Shown: in pieces, positions 56,280 through 64,000 of the stretch
How the letters are laid out: the number at the start of each line of letters is the position of its first letter
How positions within the stretch are numbered: position 1 is the first letter of the stretch
Origin: an uncultured Cellvibrionales bacterium
GTDB lineage: Bacteria > Pseudomonadota > Gammaproteobacteria > Pseudomonadales > GM7GCV1
DNA: 64,000 nucleotides
Direction of reading: 5' to 3'
Assembly (NCBI GenBank): GCA_913063225.1
Contig: CAJXYP010000014.1
Coordinates: 17,188 to 81,187 of the forward strand
Notes under the pieces: generated by a model
What the model was told of the DNA's origin: nothing
Seen by the model: the letters and a program-made list of their open reading frames with translations, nothing else
Databases searched by the model: none
Translations under genes and position numbers: made by a program

Positions 56280-57719
56280 TCAATATAGAACTTTCTTAGT
56301 AACCGAATGGGCAACCATAGCTATAGGAAGCCCTTCTCGCAATATTGGCCGATATCTGGACATCGATATCTCAGCAGTTAATCTAGCTAAGACCTCCGCA
56401 TCCGCAATATTGGACTGAATAACTTCTATTCGTTCAACTTTTCCCTGAATGTTAATAATTAATGCAAAATCGGCAACGCCTTCATTATTTCCAGACCCCA
56501 GTAGCGGGAATTCTTCAACAAGACCGTTTATTGATAAAGGCAGAGGTGACAACATCTGCATTTGATCCGTCATATTCTCTCGCTCGGCATAGGTCCAAGC
56601 GGTGGCATATATTCCTTCAGCGGTTTCTTGGTATCCGAAGAGCAAGTACCAGTCGGCAAGATTGAGTAGTGCCTGAAGCGTATTAGTACTGTCTCCAGTA
56701 ACCCTCCAAGCCGCAAACTGAGACATCAAAAGGTCTCGGCCTCTGGTATAACTGCGAGAAAAAAACAGTTGCGCTGGATCGTAATCGTATTCAACGCTGT
56801 TATCGATTGGCTCTGGGACGCTAGTCAAAGATTCTAAATAGGCCTTGAGTACAGGCTGCTGGGTATTGGAAAGGCTTTGGTTCTCAGAAACGCCATAGTT
56901 GAGTTCACGAGTTTTGGATCGAATCTCACGTTCTCCTGCCCTCGCACAATTATTGGCTTGCTCCAAGTCCACAGGATGCTGCTGTTGGCAGCTTCTGGAC
57001 AGAACGACTACTTGTCGATAAGCCTCAACTTCAGAGTCCATTCTTCCTATGTTGGGTGTTAGCTCATCTCTCAGCGCCATTCGATGATTCAATGCGATAG
57101 CTAGCTCTGCCGTCTTAGTATCAATAGGCTGTTCATTGTTCTCATATATCGCATAAATATCTTCCAGGTCGTCGTGGGCAGACAATAGATGATTGGTTTC
57201 GCGGTAGCTTGACTGGTAGTAATCAATAGCGAGATTCCAAGCGATCATTTCCTGTAAAGGGGCAACATAATCGAGGGACTGAGTATCGTAATTACGCGCC
57301 TTTATCCAAGCGAGCATCTCCAGGGACTGCTCCGCAGCCTCCCAATTCTGCATTTCAATATGCTGTTCCTGAATTTTACGAAGAAAGATTTCGCGATTTT
57401 CAGAGTACAAGCCTTGGTTAATCTTCATATTCTGATCTGACCGATGAAACGCCGCTAAAGCTTCTTCGGTTAGACCGATCGCTGATAACTGAAGTCCCAA
57501 TTCAAAGCTCAATTCACCAAGCTTAAGGTCGAAGCTGTCTTGCGACTGTTCTACTTCAGAAATCTGCGCCATCAGCATAGTTACCGAATCTGGAACTGAT
57601 ATTTCTGAGTTTAGGTTTGGGAGGGGGAGAGGAGAGGATTCCTGAGCAAAGGTTGCCGCGGACCAAATAATTGATAGAAGCACCGCAGGCTGTAGACGTG
57701 ACTTGATAAACATATTCAC
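56280..57719 (-). CDS. TonB-C-like secreted protein, paralogue 3
   Basis: 479 residues. Signal peptide (residues 1-25, LLSIIWSAATFAQE), then a helical TPR-like domain shared with the next two genes (QDSFDLKLGELSFELGLQL, DQNMKINQGLYSENREI, YYQSSYRETNHLL) and the family motif ADWYLLFGY near residue 350. The last 80 residues (INIQGKVERIEVIQSNIADA to RYRPILREGLPIAMVAHSV, ending VLY) match the TonB C-terminal fold, but there is no TonB-type membrane anchor or Pro-rich spacer. A periplasmic adaptor is likely. Closest to paralogue 2. Confidence 0.8.
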   Translation of the reverse strand: MNMFIKSRLQPAVLLSIIWSAATFAQESSPLPLPNLNSEISVPDSVTMLMAQISEVEQSQDSFDLKLGELSFELGLQLSAIGLTEEALAAFHRSDQNMKINQGLYSENREIFLRKIQEQHIEMQNWEAAEQSLEMLAWIKARNYDTQSLDYVAPLQEMIAWNLAIDYYQSSYRETNHLLSAHDDLEDIYAIYENNEQPIDTKTAELAIALNHRMALRDELTPNIGRMDSEVEAYRQVVVLSRSCQQQHPVDLEQANNCARAGEREIRSKTRELNYGVSENQSLSNTQQPVLKAYLESLTSVPEPIDNSVEYDYDPAQLFFSRSYTRGRDLLMSQFAAWRVTGDSTNTLQALLNLADWYLLFGYQETAEGIYATAWTYAERENMTDQMQMLSPLPLSINGLVEEFPLLGSGNNEGVADFALIINIQGKVERIEVIQSNIADAEVLARLTAEISMSRYRPILREGLPIAMVAHSVTKKVLY

Positions 57720-57831
57720 ACCCCTTTAGAGCCATTCTCCATTATTAATTGATGCATACCACTTGAAACAGAAAAATCCACAATAAATCCTTAGTAAATA
57801 AAGTTGGGGCGATCGATTCTTTAGTTTTGAC
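57720..57831 (-). repeat. Spacer repeated between paralogues (copy 1)
   Basis: This 112-base spacer and the one at 59320-59390 share their start (ATATTCACA then TAGAGCCA) and their end (CACAATA-ATCCTTAGTA), differing by a 40-base stretch near the gene end (about 57800-57831). The paralogue genes were therefore copied together with their flanks. Confidence 0.7.
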
Positions 57832-59319
57832 CTAGTAAAAGATCTTTCGGCTAACCCTGTGGGCAACATCCGCAACAGGGAAGCCATCGCGCAATATTGG
57901 GCGATATTTGGACATCGACATCTCGGCAATCAATCGGGCCAATGCATCCTGGTCTTCAACATCAGTTTCCAATAACTCAATTCTCTCGACATGGCCATAA
58001 GCATTTATTGTCAGAGAAAATATTGCTTCACCTTGGTTCCGATTCATGGTGACAGGAGCGAGAGAGTCGACAATGCCGGCTGTAGAAATCGGTTTTGGCG
58101 AAAGCATGTGCATGGAACCAGTTATGTCATTTTCTTCAGCAAAATCCCATGCAGAAGAGTAGATTTCCATAGCATCCTCGTCAAATCCAAACAGAAGATA
58201 CCAATCGGCTAAATTTAGCATTGAATCCAGGGTATTGTGGATATCGTCCGTCGCTGACCAAGCGTCCATCTGTTCGACTAATACTTCCTTGCCACGAGAA
58301 TAGCTGCGAGCAAAATACATTTGGTCAGGATTAATATCGTATTGGATTTCATTACCTGTCTGACCAGCTTGAGGCAGGCGACTTATGGATTGAAGATAGC
58401 GCGCTAAGATTGGTGGCGCCGTACTGGTTATACTCTGATTTTCAGAAACTCCGTAATTCAGTTCTCGTGTATTTGCTTCAATTTCCCTAGTGCCCGCGCG
58501 AACACAATCACGCGCCAAATATTGCTCCGGCACCTGGTCTTGATCTTGTACCTGATCCAAAGCTGGAGATCGATTATCAGGGTATGAGCGGTGGCATGCC
58601 CTTTCTGTTGTCAGTATCTGACTTGCGGCTATTGCGTCAGTATTTAGCGCTCCAATCTTTTCTGTTAGCTCGTCTCGAAGCGCTGCGCGGTGATTGAAAG
58701 CAATAGTTAAATTCGCAGTTTCATTGTCAATGGGTAAACCTTGAGCAGTGTAGATCTCATATATTTTTTCCAGATCCTTTGCGGCCAAAATTAGAGGTCG
58801 CGTATCATCGAGGCTTTCACGATAGTAATCCTGGGCCAAGTCCCAAAGCACCATCTCTTGCAATATCCCGACAAACTCGAGGGATTTTGAATCAAAATTC
58901 CGCGCCTTAAGCCAAGCAATGTTTTCCAATGAACTGCCTGCCGACTCCCAGTCTTTGAGCTCGATGTGTTGTTCATATATTTTTCTAATCAAGGGTTCAC
59001 GATTCTCTGAGTACAGACCTTCGCGAACCTTCATATTCTGATCCGAACGCTGAAACGCCGATAAAGCGTCTTCATTTAGACTGAGCTCTGATAATTGGAG
59101 GCCCAACTCAAAGCTTAATTCACCGAGCTTAGGGTCAAAGCTGTCTTGCGAATGTTCCACTTCAGCAATTTGCGCCATCAGTAAATTCACCGCTTCGGTA
59201 TTCGATATCTTTGGGTTTAGGCTGGAGAGGGGAGAGGCTTCTTGAGCAAAGACTACCGATGACCAAATAATTGATAGAAATACCACAGGCTGAAGACGTG
59301 ATTTTCTGAACATATTCAC
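57832..59319 (-). CDS. TonB-C-like secreted protein, paralogue 2
   Basis: 495 residues, nearly the same plan and opening (MNMFRKSRLQPVVFLSIIWS) as paralogue 3, so the two are a recent tandem copy. Conserved blocks are QDSFDPKLGELSFELGLQL, DQNMKVREGLYSENREP, ADWYLLFG and the TonB-C-like end (INAYGHVERIELLETDVEDQ to RYRPILRDGFPVADVAHRV). A specific insertion (about residues 250-280, rich in Asp, Gln and Val, with DQVQDQDQVPEQYLARDC) is not in the others. It sits 112 bases from paralogue 3 and 71 from paralogue 1. Confidence 0.8.
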   Translation of the reverse strand: MNMFRKSRLQPVVFLSIIWSSVVFAQEASPLSSLNPKISNTEAVNLLMAQIAEVEHSQDSFDPKLGELSFELGLQLSELSLNEDALSAFQRSDQNMKVREGLYSENREPLIRKIYEQHIELKDWESAGSSLENIAWLKARNFDSKSLEFVGILQEMVLWDLAQDYYRESLDDTRPLILAAKDLEKIYEIYTAQGLPIDNETANLTIAFNHRAALRDELTEKIGALNTDAIAASQILTTERACHRSYPDNRSPALDQVQDQDQVPEQYLARDCVRAGTREIEANTRELNYGVSENQSITSTAPPILARYLQSISRLPQAGQTGNEIQYDINPDQMYFARSYSRGKEVLVEQMDAWSATDDIHNTLDSMLNLADWYLLFGFDEDAMEIYSSAWDFAEENDITGSMHMLSPKPISTAGIVDSLAPVTMNRNQGEAIFSLTINAYGHVERIELLETDVEDQDALARLIAEMSMSKYRPILRDGFPVADVAHRVSRKIFY

Positions 59320-59390
59320 AGCCTTCTAGAGCCACTCTTCATTTCGAATTGATTTAAATCACTTGATTGCGAAAAATTCACAATACATCC
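59320..59390 (-). repeat. Spacer repeated between paralogues (copy 2)
   Basis: 71 bases between paralogues 1 and 2, matching the first and last parts of 57720-57831 (shared CATATTCACA-like start, TAGAGCCA, CACAATACATCCTTAGTA). It supports tandem duplication of gene plus spacer. Confidence 0.7.
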
Positions 59391-60785
59391 TTAGTAAAAG
59401 AGCTGCGCATCAACTAAATAGCCATCTGCGGATATGGGAACACCTTGCTGTAATGCCGGGCGGTATCTGTAATTTGAAAATTCTGCCGCCAATAGGGCGA
59501 TTGCAGCCTCATCTTCGATATTAGTATCAGCAAACTCAATTTTTACCACTTCTCCATTTGCGCCGATGTCGACGGCAAATTCAGCGTCACCCTGCCGATT
59601 ACCCACTCTAAGCTCGGGTAAACCTCGAATAACACCAGCAATAGATATCGGCTGCGGTCTGGACATCGCCAGTAACCCTCCCAGCTGTTCTTGCGCAGCA
59701 TAATTCCAAGCCGTGGCATAAGTTTCCTCGGCGCTATTTATATGTCCAAAAAGCAGATACCAATCCGCTAAATTCAAGATTGCCTGAAGCGCACTCGGTT
59801 TATCTTGCGTTTCTTGAAATCCGGCAAGCTGATTGACAATTACATCTTTACCGCGAAAATAACTTCGGGAGAAGAATAGGTCGGCTTGATTATATTCGTC
59901 GACACCTGAGGTAGCCCAAGGATCAAAAACCACGATCTCAGGCTCTTGAGAGCGGACATGCATTGCGGCCAGGCTAACGCAGTGATCACTAATTTCTTGA
60001 AGCTCAGGATCGGGGTATTGGCTCCGACAAGCGCTTTCAACGACTTCGTACCTGAGGCTAAGTCGTCTCGATGAAAAGATGCCTGCGTTGCGTCTATCGC
60101 CAATCGCCACCAAGTTCACCTTCATCGCCATTCGATGATTTACCGCAGAAGACAACTCCACTGTTCTGTTATCGAATGGCAGCCCCTTGGAATAATAAAT
60201 ATCATAAATTTTTTCTAGATCAGAGTGCGCACGACGTAAAGAGATAGATGTGTCGTCATCCTCATCCAGCTGGTAATAATCTCGAGCTAAATTCCACTCC
60301 ACCAGCTCTTGCAGCACCTGTACATAGTCGACCGACATAGCATCGAGATTTCTGGCCTTTACCCAAGCAAGGTTTTCCAGCGCAACTTCCGCGTCATCCC
60401 AGTCCTTGAGGGCGATATGCTGCTCATATATTTTCCGTACAATTATTTCTCTGGTATCGGAATACAGGCCATCACGCACTTTCATATTCTGATCGGCCCG
60501 CAGAAAGGCGCCTAGCGCTTCTTCGTTTAGCCCTAGAGTTTCAAGCTGAACTCCCAGATCAAAACTGAGCTCTCCTAGCCTGGGAGAAAAGGTATTCTCG
60601 GCTGCCTCAACTAATTCGATTTGCTGCATTATTAAGGCTACGGAATCAGTGGCCGACAGCTGTAAATTCGGGATACCTTCGTCGGCAATTTGTTGCGCAT
60701 ATACGGCCGATTGAACAGCCGCAAATAGGCATGCGCATATGCCGACCAATTTGACCTGAACTAAAACCACTTTAATCATTTGCAT
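59391..60785 (-). CDS. TonB-C-like secreted protein, paralogue 1 (first gene of the cluster)
   Basis: 464 residues, the most diverged of the three. Signal peptide (about residues 1-30, ending VYAQQ), then shared blocks NTFSPRLGELSFDLGVQL, DQNMKVRDGLYSDTREI, DWYLLFGH, and the TonB-C-like end (IGANGEVVKIEFADTNIEDE to RYRPALQQGVPISADGYLV, final LFY). It is the promoter-proximal gene of the fifteen-gene cluster. A reasonable promoter lies upstream. As with its relatives, no membrane helix besides the signal is seen. Confidence 0.78.
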   Translation of the reverse strand: MQMIKVVLVQVKLVGICACLFAAVQSAVYAQQIADEGIPNLQLSATDSVALIMQQIELVEAAENTFSPRLGELSFDLGVQLETLGLNEEALGAFLRADQNMKVRDGLYSDTREIIVRKIYEQHIALKDWDDAEVALENLAWVKARNLDAMSVDYVQVLQELVEWNLARDYYQLDEDDDTSISLRRAHSDLEKIYDIYYSKGLPFDNRTVELSSAVNHRMAMKVNLVAIGDRRNAGIFSSRRLSLRYEVVESACRSQYPDPELQEISDHCVSLAAMHVRSQEPEIVVFDPWATSGVDEYNQADLFFSRSYFRGKDVIVNQLAGFQETQDKPSALQAILNLADWYLLFGHINSAEETYATAWNYAAQEQLGGLLAMSRPQPISIAGVIRGLPELRVGNRQGDAEFAVDIGANGEVVKIEFADTNIEDEAAIALLAAEFSNYRYRPALQQGVPISADGYLVDAQLFY

Positions 60786-61291
60786 TTACAAACTCCAGAC
60801 CGCTTAGAGAGCGGATCTGCATTAAGGTTCCGTTTCACAAAATAGTTAAAATTTACACGCTCTGAAGTCAAATTCAATAGTTAAATTAACGCAATCAAAG
60901 CAGGCAACTCTCAACTGAATAACAATTCCAAATTAACCATACTAGTTTGAGTATAGGCTTTGTTACGAAAACAAGCTCATTGCTTTGTTTGGCGATAAAG
61001 TACAAAAATGTGAGTTTGATCAACCTCCTTTTGCACAATTGTTGGCAATTTGGCTAACACCACAAAATAGAAATGAGCAAAAACAGATAGGAAAGACGAG
61101 CAGCTTCAAAGCAGGTCGCTCTGCTTACCCTCTTGATACTGAAGCTTACAAGGTGCTTATACACCCTTATTTTTGTGTCTTTTTATTAACAGTCTTCTCC
61201 ATGCTCTAGCCATGGCATACTCTAGAGATCCGTCGACTATGCGGGCGTCAAAAACCCACATATAAACCGTATAAATGAGATTACAAAAGAT
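60786..61291. other. Divergent intergenic region of about 500 bases
   Basis: Between the large cluster and the DsbD-like gene. An open frame at 60985-61209 starts at a TTG, has no ribosome site and no family, and is not called. The part near the cluster holds a predicted promoter. No other structure was recognised. Confidence 0.6.
60843..60871 (-). promoter_or_regulatory. Predicted sigma-70 promoter of the large cluster
   Basis: On the minus strand TTGACT (-35, 60866-60871) and TAACTA (-10, 60843-60848) are separated by 17 bases. The -35 is one base from consensus; the -10 is poor. A start near 60836 would give a leader of about 50 bases before the first gene. Confidence 0.4.
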
Positions 61292-63388
61292 ATGCATCTA
61301 GCTGAATTAAAAAGATTAATCATATCGACGGCCTTAGTAGTCTGTATGCCGATCTGGGCGCAGGATGCAACTCAGGAACTCGGTCGTAGCGAACTTTTAG
61401 AAGCCCCGAATATGCAGGTCGAATTGATCTCCTCGGTACAAATTATTGCGCCCGGAGATAGTTTCACAGTCGCATTACGCCTGGTTCCAGAACAGGACTG
61501 GCATTTTTACTGGAAAAACCCCGGCGATACCGGCCTGCCTACCAAGCTAGCGTGGCAAGAAACAGAATCCATCGAATTTTCAGAATTGCTCTGGCCAGCA
61601 CCGGAACGTGCTGATTACCAGGGTTTCATCAATTACGGCTACTACGGCGAAACACTGCTTATAACCGAGGTAACAACATCTGAAGGCCTTCAGACTGGCG
61701 AAACGCTGCAACTGCAAGCACAGACAGACTGGCTAGTTTGCGAAGAGGTATGCATTCCGGGCCGCGCCACACTGAACTTCGAGGTTATGGTAGGTGAATC
61801 AACCTTACTTTCACCATGGGTAGATGATGTTCAGCAGGCCCAAAACCTCATACCCAATGCTCTTGGTATGGTTGATGGCGAATATAGTATCGATACCGGC
61901 TTTCGAGTTTCAGTAAAACTACCTGAAAGCATTGCCTCAATGCAGCCAGTTGAGTTCTTTCCTATTAGTACAAAACTGGTAGACAACCTTCCGGTTCCGA
62001 GCTTTTTCGAGGGAGTGGGTGCTGAAGAGGGCAACCTGCTAGTGCAATCACAGAATGCGGCTAGGGTTTCGTCCTACCCCGAGATCTTCGAGGGCCTCGT
62101 AATCTTTGAAGACCAAGCCGGCCAGCAGGTCGCTTACAGCTTTGAAGTAGCCGCCTCCCTAGGCACCCTGGCTCAAAACACAACTACTGCGCCGGCAAAT
62201 CTATCCTACCTGGCCATTTTACTATTCGCTCTAGTAGGCGGCCTGATCCTAAACTTAATGCCATGCGTACTGCCGGTGCTGTCCTTAAAGGTAATGCACC
62301 TCGTTGAAGAGCGAGATCCCGCTAACCGCAAGATACAAGGAATAGCCTATACCGCAGGTGTTGTAGTCAGCTTTATGCTGATCGCTGCCCTTATGCTTGG
62401 TCTTAGATCTGCTGGTGAAAGCATCGGTTGGGGCTTCCAATTACAGTCCCCCATATTCGTAGCCATACTGATATACGTGATTTTCATTCTTGGTCTATCG
62501 CTCTCTGGCTTTTTAGAGCTGGGTGCGTCTTTAACCCGAATGGGAAATATCGGCGCCAATATTAGCGGCCCGGTGAGCGGTTCATTTATGACTGGAGCAC
62601 TAGCGACCCTGGTAGCCACGCCTTGTACCGCACCGTTCATGGGTGCTGCCATGGGTGCGGCAATAACGATGAGCATGCCACTAGCGCTGCTAGTATTTGC
62701 CACTCTAGGCTTAGGGCTAGCACTTCCTTTCCTTATTATTGCGTTTGTTCCGGCCTTTGCGAATGCATTGCCAAGGCCCGGGCAATGGATGGTTACCCTC
62801 AAGGAATTGCTGGCCTTTCCGTTATACCTAACGGCGATCTGGCTGCTATGGGTATTCGCTAATCAAACCAATGTTGATCAGCTAGCCATGCTGATGTCCG
62901 GCTTAGTCCTTATCGTATTTGGCATTTGGCTGATGCGCATAAATCGAATGACCAACCGTCGCTGGATTTATGCAACTGCTGCGATTGTTTGGATACTAGC
63001 CCTAGGCATACTGCCCAAGATCGAAAGTGGCGGGGCTAATGCCGGTGGCACTCCAAAAATTGCCTATAGCGAACAAGCTTTAGCTTCGGCGAGAGCTAAC
63101 AACCAAGCCGTTTTTGTAAATATGACCGCTGACTGGTGCATAACCTGCAAGGTTAACGAGCGTGTAGCCCTGAGAAACGATGATGTTGAACAACTCTTTG
63201 TAGACCAGAACATTCTCTACCTTGAAGGCGACTGGACTAATGTGGATGACGTTATCACTGAGGTCCTAGAGCGCTTTGATCGAAACGGTGTGCCGCTTTA
63301 CCTAGCCTATCGTCCCGGGTCAGCTCAGCCAAAGGTACTGCCGCAAATCCTCACCCCATCGATAATGCTAGACGCCTTTGGCGGCTAG
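61292..63388 (+). CDS. Protein-disulfide reductase, DsbD/ScsB family
   Basis: 698 residues. Signal peptide, then an N-terminal periplasmic domain of the ScsB-like type ([28 protein letters not shown] with the redox cysteines), eight membrane helices with [15 protein letters not shown] and [15 protein letters not shown] that carry the membrane cysteine pair, and a C-terminal thioredoxin-like domain with the CxxC site in [10 protein letters not shown] (near residue 615). It passes electrons from cytoplasmic thioredoxin to periplasmic partners. The N-domain is ScsB-like rather than classical DsbD. It overlaps the convergent queD by four bases. Confidence 0.9.
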   Translation: MHLAELKRLIISTALVVCMPIWAQDATQELGRSELLEAPNMQVELISSVQIIAPGDSFTVALRLVPEQDWHFYWKNPGDTGLPTKLAWQETESIEFSELLWPAPERADYQGFINYGYYGETLLITEVTTSEGLQTGETLQLQAQTDWLVCEEVCIPGRATLNFEVMVGESTLLSPWVDDVQQAQNLIPNALGMVDGEYSIDTGFRVSVKLPESIASMQPVEFFPISTKLVDNLPVPSFFEGVGAEEGNLLVQSQNAARVSSYPEIFEGLVIFEDQAGQQVAYSFEVAASLGTLAQNTTTAPANLSYLAILLFALVGGLILNLMPCVLPVLSLKVMHLVEERDPANRKIQGIAYTAGVVVSFMLIAALMLGLRSAGESIGWGFQLQSPIFVAILIYVIFILGLSLSGFLELGASLTRMGNIGANISGPVSGSFMTGALATLVATPCTAPFMGAAMGAAITMSMPLALLVFATLGLGLALPFLIIAFVPAFANALPRPGQWMVTLKELLAFPLYLTAIWLLWVFANQTNVDQLAMLMSGLVLIVFGIWLMRINRMTNRRWIYATAAIVWILALGILPKIESGGANAGGTPKIAYSEQALASARANNQAVFVNMTADWCITCKVNERVALRNDDVEQLFVDQNILYLEGDWTNVDDVITEVLERFDRNGVPLYLAYRPGSAQPKVLPQILTPSIMLDAFGG

Positions 63389-63750
63389 CTTGGGCCTCTG
63401 TAAACGCAGCCGCTGGTGCAGGTCTCTTTAATCTCGATGCGAGACAATAAGGGCAGGGTAGGCTTCAACGCTTTCCATATCCACAGAGCTAGGTTTTCGC
63501 TCGTAGGATTCTCTAGGCCCTCTATGTCGTTCAGATAATTGTGATCGAGCTGAGCAAAAATCGGCTGGAAAACTTCTTTGATTTCTGAAAAATCCAATAT
63601 CCAGCCTGATTCATCGCCCGGCTCCCCAGAAACAACAATGCGGACCAAAAAGGAATGACCATGCAAACGGGCGCATTTATGACCATCGGGAACATTGGGC
63701 AGCCGATGAGCGGCCTCTATCGAAAAGTCTTTATAAATTTCCATGTTCAT
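63385..63750 (-). CDS. queD: 6-carboxy-5,6,7,8-tetrahydropterin synthase
   Basis: 121 residues, T-fold enzyme. It converts dihydroneopterin triphosphate to carboxy-tetrahydropterin in queuosine synthesis. The zinc His ligands are in EAAHRL and LHGHSF, the catalytic Cys is in [16 protein letters not shown] follows, and [12 protein letters not shown] holds a substrate Glu. Its 3' end overlaps the DsbD-like gene by four bases. tRNA-Val lies divergent, about 110 bases away. Confidence 0.95.
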   Translation of the reverse strand: MNMEIYKDFSIEAAHRLPNVPDGHKCARLHGHSFLVRIVVSGEPGDESGWILDFSEIKEVFQPIFAQLDHNYLNDIEGLENPTSENLALWIWKALKPTLPLLSRIEIKETCTSGCVYRGPS

Positions 63751-63859
63751 TGCTATAAAAATTGGCCTCGCATACTACTGCCGACAGGTTATTTTATCCA
63801 ACATCAACATTGGTTATTGACAAGAAAAAGTCATTGGTTAGAATGCACGCCTTCTTATC

Positions 63860-63932
63860 GGGTGGTTAGCTCAGCTGGTAGAGCATCGCCCTTACAAGGC
63901 GAGGGTCACAGGTTCAATCCCTGTACCACCCA
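63860..63932 (+). tRNA. tRNA-Val (UAC)
   Basis: 73 bases with a full cloverleaf: acceptor GGGTGGT with ACCACCC, D-arm AGCTCAGCTGGTAGAGC, anticodon stem TCGCC/GGCGA with loop CTTACAA (anticodon TAC at 63893-63895), and a T-arm with GGTTCAATCC. Discriminator A at 63932 and the encoded CC of CCA at 63933-63934; the final A is lost at the contig end. It closely resembles E. coli tRNA-Val(UAC), a CmoB substrate class. Confidence 0.97.
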
Positions 63933-63934
63933 CC

Positions 63935-64000
63935 CTGTCTCTTATACACATCTCCGAGCCCACGAGACCGTACTAGATCTCGTATGCCGTCTTCTGCTTG
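63935..64000 (+). other. Illumina Nextera/P7 adapter (sequencing artefact)
   Basis: Starts CTGTCTCTTATACACATCT (Tn5 mosaic end, 63935-63953), continues with the Nextera read-2 sequence to 63968, the 8-base index CGTACTAG (63969-63976, which I recall as N702), then ATCTCGTATGCCGTCTTCTG and on to the P7 end (63977-64000). The match is complete and ends exactly at the last base, so this is read-through from a short insert, not genome. Confidence 0.99.

Noticed and set aside
55804..56418. Long + strand frame rich in Ser and Pro
   Set aside because: It is the shadow of the repetitive lipoprotein on the opposite strand; composition mirrors the repeats.
43200..60785. Zorya-type phage defence (MotA-like plus MotB-like genes)
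   Set aside because: No helicase, nuclease or OmpA-like ZorB domain is present, and the partners are secreted or lipid-anchored envelope proteins.
60985..61209. Open frame of 74 codons in the divergent gap
   Set aside because: TTG start, no ribosome site, no recognisable family, and it lies in the AT-rich promoter region.
61220..61237. CTCTAGAGATCCGTCGAC resembles a cloning polylinker
   Set aside because: It lacks a G of the vector version and no other vector sequence flanks it; probably native chance, though read mapping would settle it.

Overview
The window is one end of a contig from a Gammaproteobacterium, most likely a marine, Cellvibrionales-like lineage (a guess from gene order and protein style, not from a marker-gene comparison). 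The clues are the blocks rpoE-rseA-rseB-rseC-mucD-lepA-lepB-DUF4845-rnc-era-recO, ygfZ divergent from sdhE-ygfX, prfB (with the enteric-type programmed frameshift) followed by lysS, and a TonB receptor/sulfotransferase pair.

Layout. 1-2.7 kb: 5' part of a sulfite reductase gene (cysI), cmoB, a REP-like palindrome and two small genes. 2.7-10.1 kb: a three-gene minus-strand operon (TonB-dependent receptor, TPR-sulfotransferase, BCCT betaine/choline transporter) divergent from a MarR regulator, with two matching palindromes in the shared control region. 10.2-15.2 kb: two pseudouridine synthase genes and a MacAB-type ABC export operon with the ATPase and permease on separate genes. 15.5-26 kb: housekeeping genes (HIT protein, dinG, prfB, lysS, ung, ygfZ, sdhE, ygfX, nadB). 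26.2-36 kb: the sigma-E envelope stress operon and the lepA-lepB-rnc-era-recO block, ending in a twice frameshifted DUF6152-like pseudogene. 36.4-43.1 kb: cysM, mazG, adk, hemH, tsaB, uppP and a GGDEF/EAL protein whose GGDEF motif is destroyed.

43.2-60.8 kb is the striking part: fifteen co-directional minus-strand genes, mostly overlapping or separated by a few bases. They encode a MotA/TolQ/ExbB-type proton channel, two von Willebrand A proteins each anchored by an ExbD/TolR-like helix with the conserved Asp, an Hsp70/actin-like protein, a PEGA+SUMF1 membrane protein, a TPR+PEGA membrane protein, four secreted or lipid-anchored proteins, three tandem paralogues with a TonB-C-like end, and an M48 metalloprotease. 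I read it as an envelope-spanning, proton-motive-force driven machine. I do not recognise it as a described system; no nuclease, helicase or toxin is present, so it does not look like Zorya-type defence.

61.3-63.9 kb: a DsbD/ScsB-like disulfide reductase, queD and tRNA-Val(UAC). The last 66 bases (63935-64000) are not biological: they are an Illumina Nextera transposase/P7 adapter with an 8-base index, so the contig ends inside the 3' CCA of the tRNA gene.
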